Origin: Nocardia asiatica NBRC 100129
GTDB taxonomy: Bacteria > Actinomycetota > Actinomycetes > Mycobacteriales > Mycobacteriaceae
Assembly: GCF_000308415.1 (NCBI RefSeq)
Contig: NZ_BAFS01000462.1
Span: forward strand, 1 to 39,025
Reading direction: 5' to 3'
Length of the DNA: 39,025 bases
A program made the position numbers and the translations under genes. The notes under the pieces are model-generated. The model ran no database searches, was not told the DNA's origin, and worked only from the letters and a program-made list of their open reading frames with translations. Within the stretch, counting starts at the first letter, position 1. Each line of letters begins with the position of its first letter. Of the stretch, positions 8,372 to 18,883 are shown one piece after another.

Positions 8372-11300
8372 GTGGCGACGCGGATGTTCGCGGACGAGGA
8401 GTTGGAACGTCTGCGGGGATTCCCGGAGATCAGCCGCGAGGAGCTGTTTCGATACTTCACGCTCACGTCGGCGGATCTGGCGTTCGTGGATCCGGGCCGC
8501 GGCAGGGGACCGGCCGAACGGCTGGGCTTGGCGATCGCGTTGTGTACGCTGCCGTGGCTGGGATTCGTGCCGGATCGGCTGGTCACGGCCCCACCGGGGG
8601 CGGTGGCCCGCCTCGCCGAGCAGCTGCGGGTCGACCCGGTGGTGATCGGTGCCTATGGCAGGCGAGCCAAGACCCGCACCGAGCATGTGCGCCTGGCCGC
8701 GCGGTACCTGGGATGGCGTGCGGCCGGTGCGCTGGAGTTCAAGGAGCTCGACGAGTTCCTGCTCGCGCGGGCGATGGAGCACGATTCCCCGACTCTGTTG
8801 TTCCGGCTGGCGTGTGAGTATCTGATCTCGGCGAAGGTGATCCGGCCGGGCCCTGTCACCGTGGTGGAGCGGGTCGCCCACGCCCGGCACCAGGCCCAGA
8901 CCGAAACCTATGACCGGCTCGCTCACGAGTTCACTGCGGCGCGGTGTGCGGAGTTGGACGGCTTGCTGGTCACGGACGCGTCGCTGGGGATCTCGCGGTT
9001 GCGGTGGCTGTCGACCGGGCCGGTGGAGGCGTCGGCGGCTGCGGTCCGCGCCGAGGTCGACAAGCTGGGGTTTCTGCGGGGTTTGGGTGCTGATCGGCTG
9101 GATCTGTCGGTGCTGCCCGCCGAGCGGCGCCGGTTCTTGGCCACGATGGGCCGGCGTCTGAGTCCGCAAGCCCTGGAGCGTCGGGATCCGCAGCGCCGGT
9201 ATCCGATCCTGCTCACGGTGCTGGCCCAGTCGGGCACCGATGTGCTCGATGAGGTCGTGGTGTTGTTCGATCAGGCGATCTCGGCGAAGTTCGGTGCCGC
9301 CGAACGGAAGATGCAGCAGCAGCTGGCCGAGCGCGGCAAGACCGGCGAGGACCGCCAGGCGCTGCTGGACGATCTCTTGGAAATCGTCACCGACCCGACG
9401 GTGGCTGATGAGGAGATCGGCGCGCTGATCCGCGGCGAGAAGATCGGGTGGGAGCGCCTGCGCGCGGCGATCGCCCAGGCCAAACCCAGGTTGCCGCGTG
9501 ATCACGGGCATCTGGCAGCGCTGGATTCCTCCTACAACTACCTGCGCCAGTTCACCCCCGCAGTGCTTGAAGCGGTGCGCTTCGCCGGCGGCACCGCCGC
9601 TACCGAGCTGCTGATCGCGGTGAACATGCTGCGCGAGCTGAACGCGACCGGGCGGCGCAAGGTCTTCGACGACGCCCCGACCGGGTTCGTGCCGACGAAA
9701 TGGCGCGGCTACCTCGACGAGGCCCGAAAGACCGGTAGCGCCACCGCGTACCGGCACTACTGGGAATTGTGCGTACTGCTCGGACTGCGCGACGGGCTGC
9801 GCAGCGGGGATGTGTTCGTGCCCGGCTCGCGCCGCTACGCCGACCCGGCCGCCTACCTGATCACCACTGGGCAGTGGGAACCGCAACGCGGCGAGTTCTG
9901 CCGCCTGGTCGGGCGATCCGCCGATCCGGGCGTCGCGCTGGCGGCCGTGGTCGCCGAACTGCACGATGCGGTCGGTGAGCTGGAGGCGGTGCTGGCCGGC
10001 GGGGACGGCCCGGTCAGGGTGGACGAGGGCGGGGATCTGGTGATCTCGCCGCTGAGCGCGGAAGATGTTCCCGCCGAGGCGATCGCGCTCAAGGCCGAGC
10101 TGACCGAGATGCTGCCGTTCGCGCCGATCGTTTCCTTGTTGATCGAGTTGGACAAGCGCACCGGCTACCTGGACTGCTTCACCCACGCCGGCGGCCAGGC
10201 CACCCGGACGCCGGAGCTCAAACGCAATCTGATCGCGGTACTGCTGGCGCACTCGACGAACCTGGGGTTGACCCGGATGGCGCAGGCGTGCGGGATCACC
10301 TACGACATCCTGGCCTGGACCGATGAGTGGTATGTGCGCGAGGAGACCCTGCGCGCGGCCAACCTCGTGTTGATCGGCTACCATCAGCGGCTGCCGCTGA
10401 CCGCGGTGTTCGGTGCCGGAACGCTGTCGTCGAGCGATGGGCAGCGGTTCCCGACGCGTGGGAAATCAACCACGGCCAGGCCGTTGAGCCGGTATTTCGC
10501 CAGCGAGGGCCTGTCGACCTACACCCATGTCACCGATCAGCATGCCACCTACGGCACCAAGGTGATCGTGGCGACCAAACGTGAAGCCCATTACGTGCTC
10601 GATGAGATCCTGGGCAATGCAGCGGATCTGCCGATCACCGAGCACGCCACCGACACCCACGGGGTCACCCTGGTCAACTTCGGGTTGTTCGACCTGCTCG
10701 GGATGCAGCTCTCGCCGCGGATCCGGGATCTGGGCCGGATCACCCTGTACCGGCCGGGCCCGCGCGCGCAGGCCGAGGCCCGGTTCCCGCACGCGGGCCC
10801 GCTGATGACCCGCAAAGCGAATCTCGGGTTTGATCGCCGAGCACTGGGACGATCTGCTCAGGTTGGCCGGATCGTTGAAGTTCGGGCACGCCACCGCGTC
10901 GCTGCTGGTCGGCAAGCTCTCGGCGTCGGGGCGGCAGAACACTCTGGCCGCGGCGCTCAAGGAGTACGGGGCGCTGCGGCGCACCATCTACGCCGCGAGG
11001 TACCTCTCCGATCCGGACTATCGGCGCAAGATCTCGCGGCAGCTCAACAAGGGCGAGTCGCTGCACGCGCTGCGGCGCGACCTGCTCTATGCCCATAAGG
11101 GGATGATTCGGGCACGCCATCTCGAGGACCAGACCGAGCAAGCCTGGTGCCTGACCTTGGCGACCAACGCTGTGATCGCTTGGACCACGGAGTATTACGG
11201 GCTCGCTGTCGATCAGATGCGTCGGGCCGGGCAGCGTATCGATGACGAGGTCCTGGCCCACATCAGCCCGGCCCACAGTGCCAACATCAATTTCTTCGGC

Positions 11301-11387
11301 GCGATCGAGGTCGACATCGACGCCGAGCTGGCCCAGCTGGGCCCGACCGGGTACCGGCCGCTGCGGGTGCGTGACACCTTGTTCTGA
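8372..11387 (+). pseudogene. tnpA: Tn3-family transposase TnpA, frameshifted
   Basis: About 1,000 residues of a Tn3 transposase are encoded in two frames. The first (8372 to about 10830, GTG start chosen with GGAGG-like bases upstream) carries the DUF4158-type N-terminus (MFADEELERLRGFPEIS), the long helical middle and the catalytic half with DGQRFPTRGKS. Near 10820-10835 the frame breaks after RKANLGF; the next frame resumes with IAEHWDDLLRLAGSLK and proceeds to the normal C-terminus ending LRVRDTLF at 11387. One base too many or two too few accounts for it, unless the shift is a sequencing error or programmed. Coding quality on both sides is otherwise good, so the lesion looks recent. The genes to the right look like its cargo. 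Confidence 0.85.
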
Positions 11388-11406
11388 CTGCGCGGCCGAT
11401 CTGTGG

Positions 11407-12054
11407 TTACGGCCTGCCGGTGCCGGTCGGGCTGGTTGATGCGGTGGCTGTTGAGTGAGCGGTGAGGAAGTTGTCGACGAGCCGGGCGCAGTCGTCGTGG
11501 TCGATGGTGCGTAGTCCGGTGAGGCGGGCGAACACGATCGGGCCGAGGAGTTCGATGATGGCGAAGGTGGTGTCGAGTTCGCCGAGTGTGGCGCGGGCGT
11601 CGGGGCTGGTGAGGATCTGGTCGAACGGTCGGCGGTATTGCTCGATGACGCGGGCGCGTAGTGAGGTGAGCGCGGCCGGGTCGGTGTGGTTGTCGTCGAT
11701 GGATCCCATGGCCAGCCAGGCCAGGGTGGTCATCTGTACCGGGGCCTGTTCGATGAGGTCGGCTTGGGTGGTGAGCAGCGTGAGGAGCTGCTCGCGTACC
11801 GGGGTGGTGCCGGTGAGGGCGTCGACGTGGGGGAGCAGCCGTTCGAAGGTCGCCGCGAGCAGATGGGTGGTGCTGCCGAAGTGCCGGTAGAGGGTGGCGC
11901 GCGCGACTTTCGATACGCGGGTGACCGCTTCGACGGTGACCGCCTCGACACCGCCGGTGGACAGCAGATGGGTGGCCGCGTCGAGCAACCGGTTGCGTGA
12001 GCGTGCCAGCCGCGGATCGGCCTGCTCGTCGTCCGCGGGGTGCGGGTCGGTCAT
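11407..12054 (-). CDS. TetR-family transcriptional repressor
   Basis: A 215-residue protein starting at 12054, where GGAGGAA lies about 10 bases upstream; an in-frame ATG at 12117 would add an unsupported tail. The N-terminal TetR helix-turn-helix is clear: RNRLLDAATHLLSTGGVEAV, then VEAVTRVSKVARATLYRHFGS near residues 40-60. The C-terminal ligand domain contains a hydrophobic AIIELLGPIVFARLTGL helix. It is divergent from a DHA2 efflux gene with three repeated half-sites between them, so I infer that it represses the efflux operon and itself and responds to a transported compound. Confidence 0.9.
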   Translation of the reverse strand: MTDPHPADDEQADPRLARSRNRLLDAATHLLSTGGVEAVTVEAVTRVSKVARATLYRHFGSTTHLLAATFERLLPHVDALTGTTPVREQLLTLLTTQADLIEQAPVQMTTLAWLAMGSIDDNHTDPAALTSLRARVIEQYRRPFDQILTSPDARATLGELDTTFAIIELLGPIVFARLTGLRTIDHDDCARLVDNFLTAHSTATASTSPTGTGRP

Positions 12055-12139
12055 GGACGCGTGTTCCTCCGGATTCGTGCCGTGCGGCTGTGGGTGTGAG
12101 TGGACTCTATCCCACACCCCGACCCCTATGATACGAATG

Positions 12140-12165
12140 GTCTCGCACAGAGACTATCGGTCTCT
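12140..12165. promoter_or_regulatory. Tandem operator for the TetR repressor
   Basis: Three half-sites occur at 10-bp steps: GTCTC (12140-12144), GAGAC (12150-12154) and GTCTC (12160-12164). They form two overlapping inverted repeats with 5-bp spacers; the right one is AGAGACTATCGGTCTCT (12149-12165). A TATGAT hexamer at 12127-12132 could be a -10 element just upstream. The location between divergent TetR and efflux genes makes an operator very likely. Confidence 0.7.
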
Positions 12166-12182
12166 AAAGTCGGGAGGTGCCG

Positions 12183-13766
12183 GTGGACACGCCTGGGACG
12201 GACACTGTCGAGATCGCCCGGTGGACCCGGGCCGAGTGGTGGATGCTGACGGTGTCGTGCCTGGCGGTGGCGCTGGTGGTCGCGGCGATGGCGGCGTTGT
12301 ATTCGGCGTTGCCGCAGATCGCGGTCGCGACCGGGGCCACCCAAGCTCAGCTGACCTGGATCGTCGACGGCTACACACTGGTGCTGGCGTGTCTGGTGCT
12401 GCCCGCCGGCGCCGTCGGTGACCGTTACGGGCGACGTGTGGTGCTGGTGGCGGGATTGGTGGTGTTCGCCGCCGCCTCGGCGCTGCCGCTGCTGCTGGAC
12501 GAGCCGGTGTGGCTGATCGCGACGCGCGCCCTGGCCGGGGCGGGCGCGGCGCTGGTGATGCCCTCGACGCTGTCGATCCTGACCGCGGGGTTCGCCCCTG
12601 TTCATCGCGGCCGGGCGGTCGGGATATGGGCCGGGGTCGCCGGATCCGGGGCGGTGCTGGGGATCCTCGGTGCCGGGGTGCTGCTCGAACGATGGTCGTG
12701 GCCCTCGGTGTTCGTCGGGTTGACCGTGGCCGGGACGGTGCTGGCGGTGCTGGCGTGCACCATCGCCGAATCCCGCCACCGTGAGCATCCGCCGGTGGAC
12801 TGGGTCGGCGCGGGCACGGTGGCGGTCGCGGTCGCCGCGATCGTGTTCGCCGCGATCGAGGTCCCCGCACGCGGCTGGGCCGACCCGCTCGTCGCCGCCG
12901 CGGCCGGGATCGGTGTGGCCGCGGCGGTGGCGTTCGTGGTCGTCGAACTGCGCAGCGCGGCGCCGCTGCTGGACGTGCGGTTGTTCACCCGCCGCGGTTT
13001 CGGTGCCGGGTCGCTGTCGGTGACCATCCAGTTCCTGGTCACCTTCGGAGTGTTCCTGCTGCTGGTGCAGTACCTGCAGCTGATCTTCGGTTACGGGCCG
13101 CTGGCCTCGGCGCTGGCACTGGCACCGATGGTGGTGCCGCTGGTCGCGATCTCGGTGATCGCGCCGTGGCTGTCGAGCCTGGTCGGATTACGGGTGATGA
13201 CCGTGACCGGCCTGCTCACCATCGCCGCCGGGCTGGTGCTGGTGAGCCGGTTGACCCTGGCCGCAAACTATCCCGACCTGCTGTGGCCGCTGCTGATCAT
13301 GAGCGCGGGCCTGGGATTGTGCACCGCCCCGGCGACCTATGCCATCGTCGCCGACACCCCAGAGGCCAAACACGGGGTCGCCGCCGCGGTCAACGACGCC
13401 GCCCGCGAGATCGGCGCCGCGATCGGGATCGCCGTGGCCGGCAGCGTCCTCGCCGCCGGCTACACCCACCGCATCCAGCCCGCCTTGGCCCGGCTACCCG
13501 AGCCCGCCCGCGGCCCGGTCGCCGATTCCCTGGCCGCCGCCCTGCAAGTCGCCGACCAGGCAGGACCGGTAGCCGCGCCGCTGGCCGAGTTCGCCCAAGC
13601 CGCGTTCGTGCACGGCAGCGGCCAGGCCGCGCTCGCACTGGCCGCCCTCACCACCGCCACAGCGATCGTGCTGGCCGTCCTGGCCCCCGGCCGCACGCCA
13701 CGCCCGCACATGAGAACCTCTCCCCCCTCCTCACACGCCTCTCCTCGTGAAAGACGCCCGTCATGA
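12183..13766 (+). CDS. DHA2-type MFS drug efflux transporter
   Basis: A 527-residue membrane protein with about 14 hydrophobic segments, the layout of the QacA/EmrB (DHA2) drug:proton antiporters. The loop after the second membrane segment carries GDRYGRR, the MFS signature, and WIVDGYTLVLACLVLPAGAV matches the start of this subfamily. GTG 12183 is chosen because GGGAGG lies 5 bases upstream; the GTG at 12177 overlaps that site. The TetR gene is divergent, and the stop overlaps the UspA start by ATGA. Likely substrates are hydrophobic or cationic toxic compounds, not determinable here. The C-terminal tail after residue 500 is Pro/Ser/Arg-rich and cytoplasmic. Confidence 0.92.
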   Translation: MDTPGTDTVEIARWTRAEWWMLTVSCLAVALVVAAMAALYSALPQIAVATGATQAQLTWIVDGYTLVLACLVLPAGAVGDRYGRRVVLVAGLVVFAAASALPLLLDEPVWLIATRALAGAGAALVMPSTLSILTAGFAPVHRGRAVGIWAGVAGSGAVLGILGAGVLLERWSWPSVFVGLTVAGTVLAVLACTIAESRHREHPPVDWVGAGTVAVAVAAIVFAAIEVPARGWADPLVAAAAGIGVAAAVAFVVVELRSAAPLLDVRLFTRRGFGAGSLSVTIQFLVTFGVFLLLVQYLQLIFGYGPLASALALAPMVVPLVAISVIAPWLSSLVGLRVMTVTGLLTIAAGLVLVSRLTLAANYPDLLWPLLIMSAGLGLCTAPATYAIVADTPEAKHGVAAAVNDAAREIGAAIGIAVAGSVLAAGYTHRIQPALARLPEPARGPVADSLAAALQVADQAGPVAAPLAEFAQAAFVHGSGQAALALAALTTATAIVLAVLAPGRTPRPHMRTSPPSSHASPRERRPS

Positions 13767-14206
13767 CGGCCTACCACACGATCATCGTCGACACCGACGG
13801 ATCCGACCGCTCCTACCGTGTGGTCGAGCACGCCGCAGAACTCGCCCACGCCACCCACGCCCGGCTACTGATCGTCTGCGCTCGCCACCGCATCGACGAA
13901 CACACACCCAAGGCCCACCTCGACCGGCCCGGACCCGAGACCTCCCCGCTGCACGGCAGCACCCCCGCCGACACCGTCCTGCGCATCGCCCACCAGCACG
14001 CCCTCGCCCACGGCGCCACCGACGTCGACACCCACATCCTGGACGAACCCGCCCTACCCGCGCTGCTGCACCTGGCCGCGGCCACCGCCGCCGACCTCAT
14101 CGTCACCGCCAACCCCCACCGGTCACCACTGCTGGCCCAGCTGCTGTCCACCCCACCGATCGAGCTCGCCCGCAAAACCCACTGCGACATCCTCATCACC
14201 GCCTAA
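13763..14206 (+). CDS. Universal stress protein (UspA family)
   Basis: A 147-residue single UspA domain. The first strand reads YHTIIVDTDGSDRS with the Asp/Ser residues that contact nucleotide; VVEHAAELAHATHARLLIVCA is the usual helix-strand that follows. ADLIVTANPHRSPLLAQLLST occupies the place of the G-2x-G-9x-G-(S/T) ATP loop but lacks its glycines, so ATP binding is doubtful. The C-terminal CDILITA strand is normal. It is translationally coupled (ATGA) to the efflux gene and shares its TetR control. Confidence 0.85.
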   Translation: MTAYHTIIVDTDGSDRSYRVVEHAAELAHATHARLLIVCARHRIDEHTPKAHLDRPGPETSPLHGSTPADTVLRIAHQHALAHGATDVDTHILDEPALPALLHLAAATAADLIVTANPHRSPLLAQLLSTPPIELARKTHCDILITA

Positions 14207-14227
14207 ACACACTCACAGAAAGCACCC

Positions 14228-14755
14228 ATGACCGAGAACACACCCAGCACCCACACACCCGAGCCCCGCCAGGTCCCGGACTGGATCCCCGCCTTCCCCG
14301 TACACGCACCCGACTCCGCCGACCTGCCGCCCCACCACGACCACTGCCTCGGCTGCGGACCGGCCAACCCCCACGGCCACCAGCTACGCGCCCGACGCGA
14401 CACACACGGCGTCTACGCCCACCACCGCTTCGACTCCCGCCACGTCGGCGCCCCAGCGATCGCCCACGGCGGCGCGGTCGCCACCGTCCTCGACGAACTG
14501 TTCGGACTCCTGCTCTACACCGTCGGGGAACCCGCCGTCACCCGCCACCTCGCCATCGACTACCTCGCCCCGATCCTGCTCGACACCCCCTACACCCTCC
14601 GCGCCCACATCCACTCCCGCGACGGCCGCAAACTCCACCTGAAAGCCACCATCGAAAACGACCACGCCCACGTGGTCACCACCGCCACCGCACTGTTCCT
14701 CATCGTCGACGTCAACCACTTCCTCACCCCACAACAAACCCCCACACACCGATAA
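14228..14755 (+). CDS. Hotdog-fold thioesterase-like protein (PaaI/4HBT family)
   Basis: A 175-residue protein with a 40-residue Pro/His-rich extension, a HCLGCGPANPHG segment typical of actinobacterial PaaI-like proteins (residues 39-50), and the hotdog core: IAHGGAVATVLDELFGLLLY (the long central helix with its catalytic-region HGG and Asp/Glu) followed by TRHLAIDYLAPILLDTPYTLRA strands. The family hydrolyses acyl-CoA thioesters; the substrate is unknown. AAAGCA at 14219-14224 is a weak ribosome site. It is the last gene of the efflux-UspA operon and part of the presumed Tn3 cargo. Confidence 0.82.
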   Translation: MTENTPSTHTPEPRQVPDWIPAFPVHAPDSADLPPHHDHCLGCGPANPHGHQLRARRDTHGVYAHHRFDSRHVGAPAIAHGGAVATVLDELFGLLLYTVGEPAVTRHLAIDYLAPILLDTPYTLRAHIHSRDGRKLHLKATIENDHAHVVTTATALFLIVDVNHFLTPQQTPTHR

Positions 14756-14767
14756 CACCCCCTGACC

Positions 14768-14885
14768 TGTTCCGTAACCCGATCGTCCACCGGAACACCA
14801 CGCAGAACGAACATCGGCCCAGCACACCGGTGTTCCGTAGAGGTGTTCCGCAAACTGTGCCGGTCAACCCCCGCCATCTGGAACA
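14768..14885. other. res-like recombination site upstream of resolvase
   Basis: Half-sites related to TGTTCCG recur just before the resolvase start: TGTTCCG at 14768-14774 paired with CGGAACA at 14791-14797 (a 30-bp inverted site like res subsite I), then TGTTCCG at 14831-14837 and 14844-14850, and an inverted GGAACA at 14880-14885. Multi-subsite arrangement and position match Tn3-type res regions, where the resolvase both recombines and represses. Confidence 0.65.
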
Positions 14886-14893
14886 CTTTCGGC

Positions 14894-15112
14894 ATGGGTG
14901 AGCCGTTCCGCATCGGATACTGCCGCTGCTCCACCGACGAACAAGACGTCGAGATCCAAACCGAACAACTACTGGCGCTCGGAGCGCCGCGCGAGCGGAT
15001 CTTCATCGACAAAGGGTTCTCCGGGACCACCCGCAAGAACCGGGCCGGCCTGGACAACGCACTCGCCGCCGCCACCTCCGCCGCAGCGGCCATCGACGAG
15101 CGACAGGTAGTG
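14894..15112 (+). pseudogene. tnpR: Serine resolvase, truncated after the N-terminal third
   Basis: From ATG 14894 the frame gives a serine recombinase N-terminus: RIGYCRCSTDEQDVEIQTEQ with the catalytic Ser in CST, then RIFIDKGFSGTTRKNRAGLD. Homology stops at about residue 58 (near 15070), before the catalytic-domain core (LDRLxR) and the DNA-binding helix-turn-helix. The frame then runs on through unrelated bases into the antisense of the integrase remnant. It is the original resolvase of the Tn3 element carrying the efflux cargo, cut at the junction with the integrase module. Confidence 0.85.
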
Positions 15113-17336
15113 CTCATGCTGGCAGGTAGTTCCGTATGCGCGCCCGCATTCGCCGAGCGCAACCTTGCGGCGCTCGAAATGGCCCAGGAATTCCTCCCAC
15201 TCGGCATCGGTAGGGGTGCGGTATTCCTCGCTCGGCCGCGTTCCTCGGCGCCGCGTGATGAACGCGCGGTGGCCGTTGATTGCTTCTTGTGGGTAGACGG
15301 CCTTGTAACCCATGGTGGTGGATATGTCGTTGTGACCCAGCAGCATGCGCAATGTGCGGGGGCATCCCGTTCAGAATTGCGTCCGTGGCAAATATTCTGC
15401 GCAGGTCGTGGGGCACGAAGTAGAGCGGTTGGCCGCCGGCGTCTTTTATGTCCGTCGACTCGAGTATTTCCCTGATGCATTTGCGGATCGTCGACGCCGC
15501 TATGGCTCGCGTATGGCTGCCGTTGTTCCACTGGAACAGCAGCGGAGCCGGCGTGGCCCAGCATCGTTCGGAGAGGTCATAGAAGGGGACCAATGGAATG
15601 GCTCCGTCCTTCTGCCGAACTCGGGCGATGATCGCGGATATGACATCGGCCAGCTCCGGACTGACGACGAGGAGGCGTTCCTCGTCGGTCTTGGACGGCG
15701 CGACGTGCAGCAGCGGGATGATCTGCCCTGCTTGGGGGTGTCGATACTGGATGATGCTGTGATGGCTCGTTTCGAGCATCTCCTCGACCCTGACGCCGGT
15801 GTGCCGAAGAAACTCGACTGCTGCCCAACCCCAGAAGGCACGATGGTCCTCGGCACGAAGGTGGCGGCGGCGGCCGGTCGAGTCGAAGACGCCCGTAACC
15901 ATACTGAGCCGCTGATTTTCGTTTCTGCGTGCGGAGACTCTGGTGAAGGTCTCGCCGAAGACGGTGAACGGCTTGCCGGGTTCAGAATTCAACGCTGCGT
16001 CCAGTCGGAGGCGGGCCTCCTCGGTGCGGCGTTCGGCGGTCCGCACCAGAACTGGCAGCAAGGGCAGGCGTTCGCGGGTCCGCTGGTCCATGCGCGCCTT
16101 TCGGCGCGAATTGACCTTCCTGGTCGAGTGCGCGGTTTCCGACGCGCGGATGGGGCACGGAACGGCCCATCGCGGCCATCGCGCAGAATCCTCGGTAGCC
16201 CATTGCGCGATGTCCAGGTAGAACGCCCGGACTGTGGTCAGGAGTTGGAGGTAGTTCACCCGTGGGACGGTGACCTCGACGGTGGTCCCGTCCGGCAGGC
16301 GCTTATTCTGGATCTTGACGCGGAGGCGTTCTTTCCACGCATGCGCCACTTTCGGGTCGAGGTCGAGCGAGTCGATGCCTGGATGGTGTGCTTCCAGATC
16401 CGTCCAGAAATTCATAACCAGCACCCGCGACAACGAGTCGAGTGTGGTGTAGTCCAGGGCGACTTGCCGTTCCGCCAGGTAGCTGACCAGCAGGTTGCGG
16501 ACCTCGGGATCAGCGACGTGATACCGATCCACGAGTCGCTCGATGCTGGATCGTCCGCCATAGTTCATGATTGCGCGCAGGGTCACCGGCGCACCCTGCG
16601 GAAGGAATCCCGCAGCCTCGAGCAGGGTGTAGAACAGATAGCGCCCCTTTCCGGGCAAACCGATGGCTATCTCCTGCTTGCGTAACTCGACACAGTCTCC
16701 GACGGTGATGTCGCGAACGCCGCCGCCCTTGGTCAGCAGCAGGACACAGAGCTGCCATCGGATGACGGGGAGGCAGGTGCTCGACCGGATTTCGGGCGTC
16801 ATCGCCGTCTTGAGTAGCCCGAAACCCGACGGATCGCGATACTCGGCGATCCTAGTCGTCCAGGTTCCGGTTCGGTTGATAGTAAGCAGGAATGTCGGGC
16901 TGGGACAGATGATCCTTGCAATGGACAGCAGCATCAGCGCGGTCAGCAGCTGGGACTTGTCGCCTACCCGGCCGTGTGCCCGGTGCCATTCCGCGGCGGC
17001 CGCAGTCCAGTGCGGCTCAGCGGTTTCGGCACCGCTGGCCTGCCATCGCTGCTGCCAGGTCTCGCCAGGGAAGATCTCCAGCCTGCCGAGCAGCCTCTTG
17101 ACACACAGTCTGCGACGAAAGCGCATATCGTCCGACACCGGAGGAAGCCGTAACCCCTCGAGCCGTTCAATGGTTTTCTCGACGGTCAGGGCCTGACGCG
17201 AAGCGGAAAGCACTGGTCGAGCGGGAAATTGATCCAGGATGGTCTCGGCGAGCACTCCACGCGCTTCGCGCGTCAGTTCCTGCTTTCGGCTGGTCGAACC
17301 GACCTCAGCCGTCGCTGTGGTTGTCGATGATTTCAC
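15112..17336 (-). pseudogene. Large tyrosine integrase (Tn554 TnpB-like), frameshifted and 3'-truncated
   Basis: The frame from ATG 17336 encodes about 660 residues of a large tyrosine recombinase with the catalytic domain in the C-terminal half: an Arg in the RHTGVRVEEML box, then VPHDLRRIFATDAIL (H-x-x-R). After PPHIAH the frame breaks at about 15350; the next frame continues MLLGHNDISTTMGYKAVYPQ with the last catalytic His and Tyr. A 2-bp loss (CACATG to CATG) explains it. Homology ends at about 15112 after CGRAYGTTCQHEH, where the resolvase remnant begins, so the 3' end and any TnpC partner are lost. It overlaps the upstream integrase gene by ATGA, typical of paired transposon integrases. 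Confidence 0.82.
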
Positions 17337-18601
17337 TGCGTCCTGCCGAATATGACGTCGAGAGAACGTGGGTCGTAACCCGACGCTGGCGGCTCCGGTG
17401 GGGCTGCCGCGCGCTCGTTCTGGCGCGCGTGGTGGGCGAGCGCAGCCGTGATCACCTCACCGTGGGTAGGGGTGGTGTAGAGCTGCGTGGTCGTCAGATC
17501 GGCGTGGTCAAGGATCCACTGGACGTCGGTGATGTCCATGTCCGGGTCATCGGCCATGCGGTAGGCCGCGGTGTGCCGAAGGGCGTGGAGCGGATAGTTG
17601 GAGCCGAGCGCTTCCTGGGCGCGGGTGAACATTGCTCGGGCCGCGTGATAGGACAGCGGCCGCCAAGGTCGGCGTAGCGTGAACCAGAGTGGATGGCGGT
17701 GACCGCGGGAAGCGCCCTTGCGCCAGAGTTATTCCTGGTAGAGCCGCAGCCAGACGAACGCATCAGGCGAAGCCGGCAACTGCTGAGCTTTGCGAGAACC
17801 CTTTCGTGTAACCGTGATCAGTTGCTGGCCGGGATCCTCATCGCCCTGGCAGGCGGACAGTAGTTCTTCGGCGCGGGCGCCGGTGGACACCCAGAGCGCC
17901 AGCAGGGCGCGGTCCCGGTTCGACTTCAGTGCCGCGAACACCGTGTTGAATTGCTCGTCGGGGATCTTCTTCGGGATCCGCTTGGGAACCTTCGGCCGAT
18001 AGCGGCCGACCCGCTCCTTCCGATGCGGATCCATCGGGTTGTGGTGCGCGTGAGCCCGCCTTGAGCGTCGTGAGCGGTCCAGCGGGAATGGGTTGATCAA
18101 TGGGCCTTTGCCGAGTTCCAGCTGGAAGTCGTAGAACGCCCGCCAGACGGTCTCGGCGTGCGCCCGCGACGCTGGCGAGTACTTCGGTCCCGGGCTCGGC
18201 CTGCCAGTGACGGCATTGACGACCTGGCTGGGGCGGCCGCGGGGCAAACCGGGCAACTGGCCGTCGGTCCGGTGCCGCCAATGAACTCTCATCGGCTTGT
18301 CCGCCAACAACCTCCATCGTCCGAAGTCGCGCCCCTCCATTGGCGTTACTTTGTCCCACGACATGCCGATCGCGGCGAGGAACCGCCACCAGCGAAGCAG
18401 ATCGCTGCCATATGACCGGATCGTCGACGGCTGCTTGTCGGTGGCCTGTAGCTCGGCGAAGTACCTCGCCGCGGGTTCGATGACCGCGCCGTTCGCGTCG
18501 AGAAGCTGGTATGGCTCCCACACGTCACCGGTCCTTTGGAGCCGACCGACGTCCGGCACAACGAGTCTCGACAGATATCGCTCGCCGCCCTCTTCGCACA
18601 T
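17333..18601 (-). pseudogene. Tyrosine integrase (Tn554 TnpA-like) with in-frame stop
   Basis: A 422-codon integrase frame with a single in-frame TAA at 17731-17729. Before it lie the SAM-like N-terminal domain (RYFAELQATDKQPSTIRSYGSDLLRWWRFL), a basic linker and the catalytic Arg in STGARAEELLSA. After it the same frame gives PLHALRHTAAYRMAD (H-x-x-R), ILDHADLTTTQLYTTPT (His and nucleophilic Tyr) and the normal end. A GAA to TAA change at one codon would account for the lesion. A reinitiation start near 17632 could only make a fragment lacking the first Arg. The stop overlaps the next integrase start. The pair likely formed the transposition module of one element. Confidence 0.85.
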
Positions 18602-18883
18602 GGCGAGGAAAGCTAGCAGAAACCTAAGCTGACCTGCAAGGATTACGAAGTTAGTTCAGTCAATACGTCATCGAGGCTTGCGGCGGGGTCTTGGAGGGGG
18701 TCGAGCTTTGGGCCGACGGCAGCACGATGCGACGGTACTGGATCGACTAGAGGCGCCATTGCTCGATCGTGGTCCCACCGCCGTCCCGCACCTTGGCGGT
18801 GAAGCCATTCCGTTGGCCGAACCCGCAGATCTCGGGTGTGAAATGGGCGTGCGCCTGCGTGGGCATCTCGGCAGGATGCGAGC

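Noticed and set aside
8219..10384. 721-codon open frame on the minus strand
   Set aside because: It is antisense to the Tn3 transposase; its Gln/Arg/Pro-rich, low-complexity product is the usual shadow of high-GC coding DNA.
8224..11406. A complete short Tn3 element ending just after the transposase
   Set aside because: No inverted copy of the left-end sequence is visible after 11387, and the res site and resolvase lie 3.4 kb further right.
13747..14901. 384-codon plus-strand frame rich in Arg, Pro and His
   Set aside because: Overlaps UspA and hotdog genes in another frame; composition is an artefact of GC-rich third positions.
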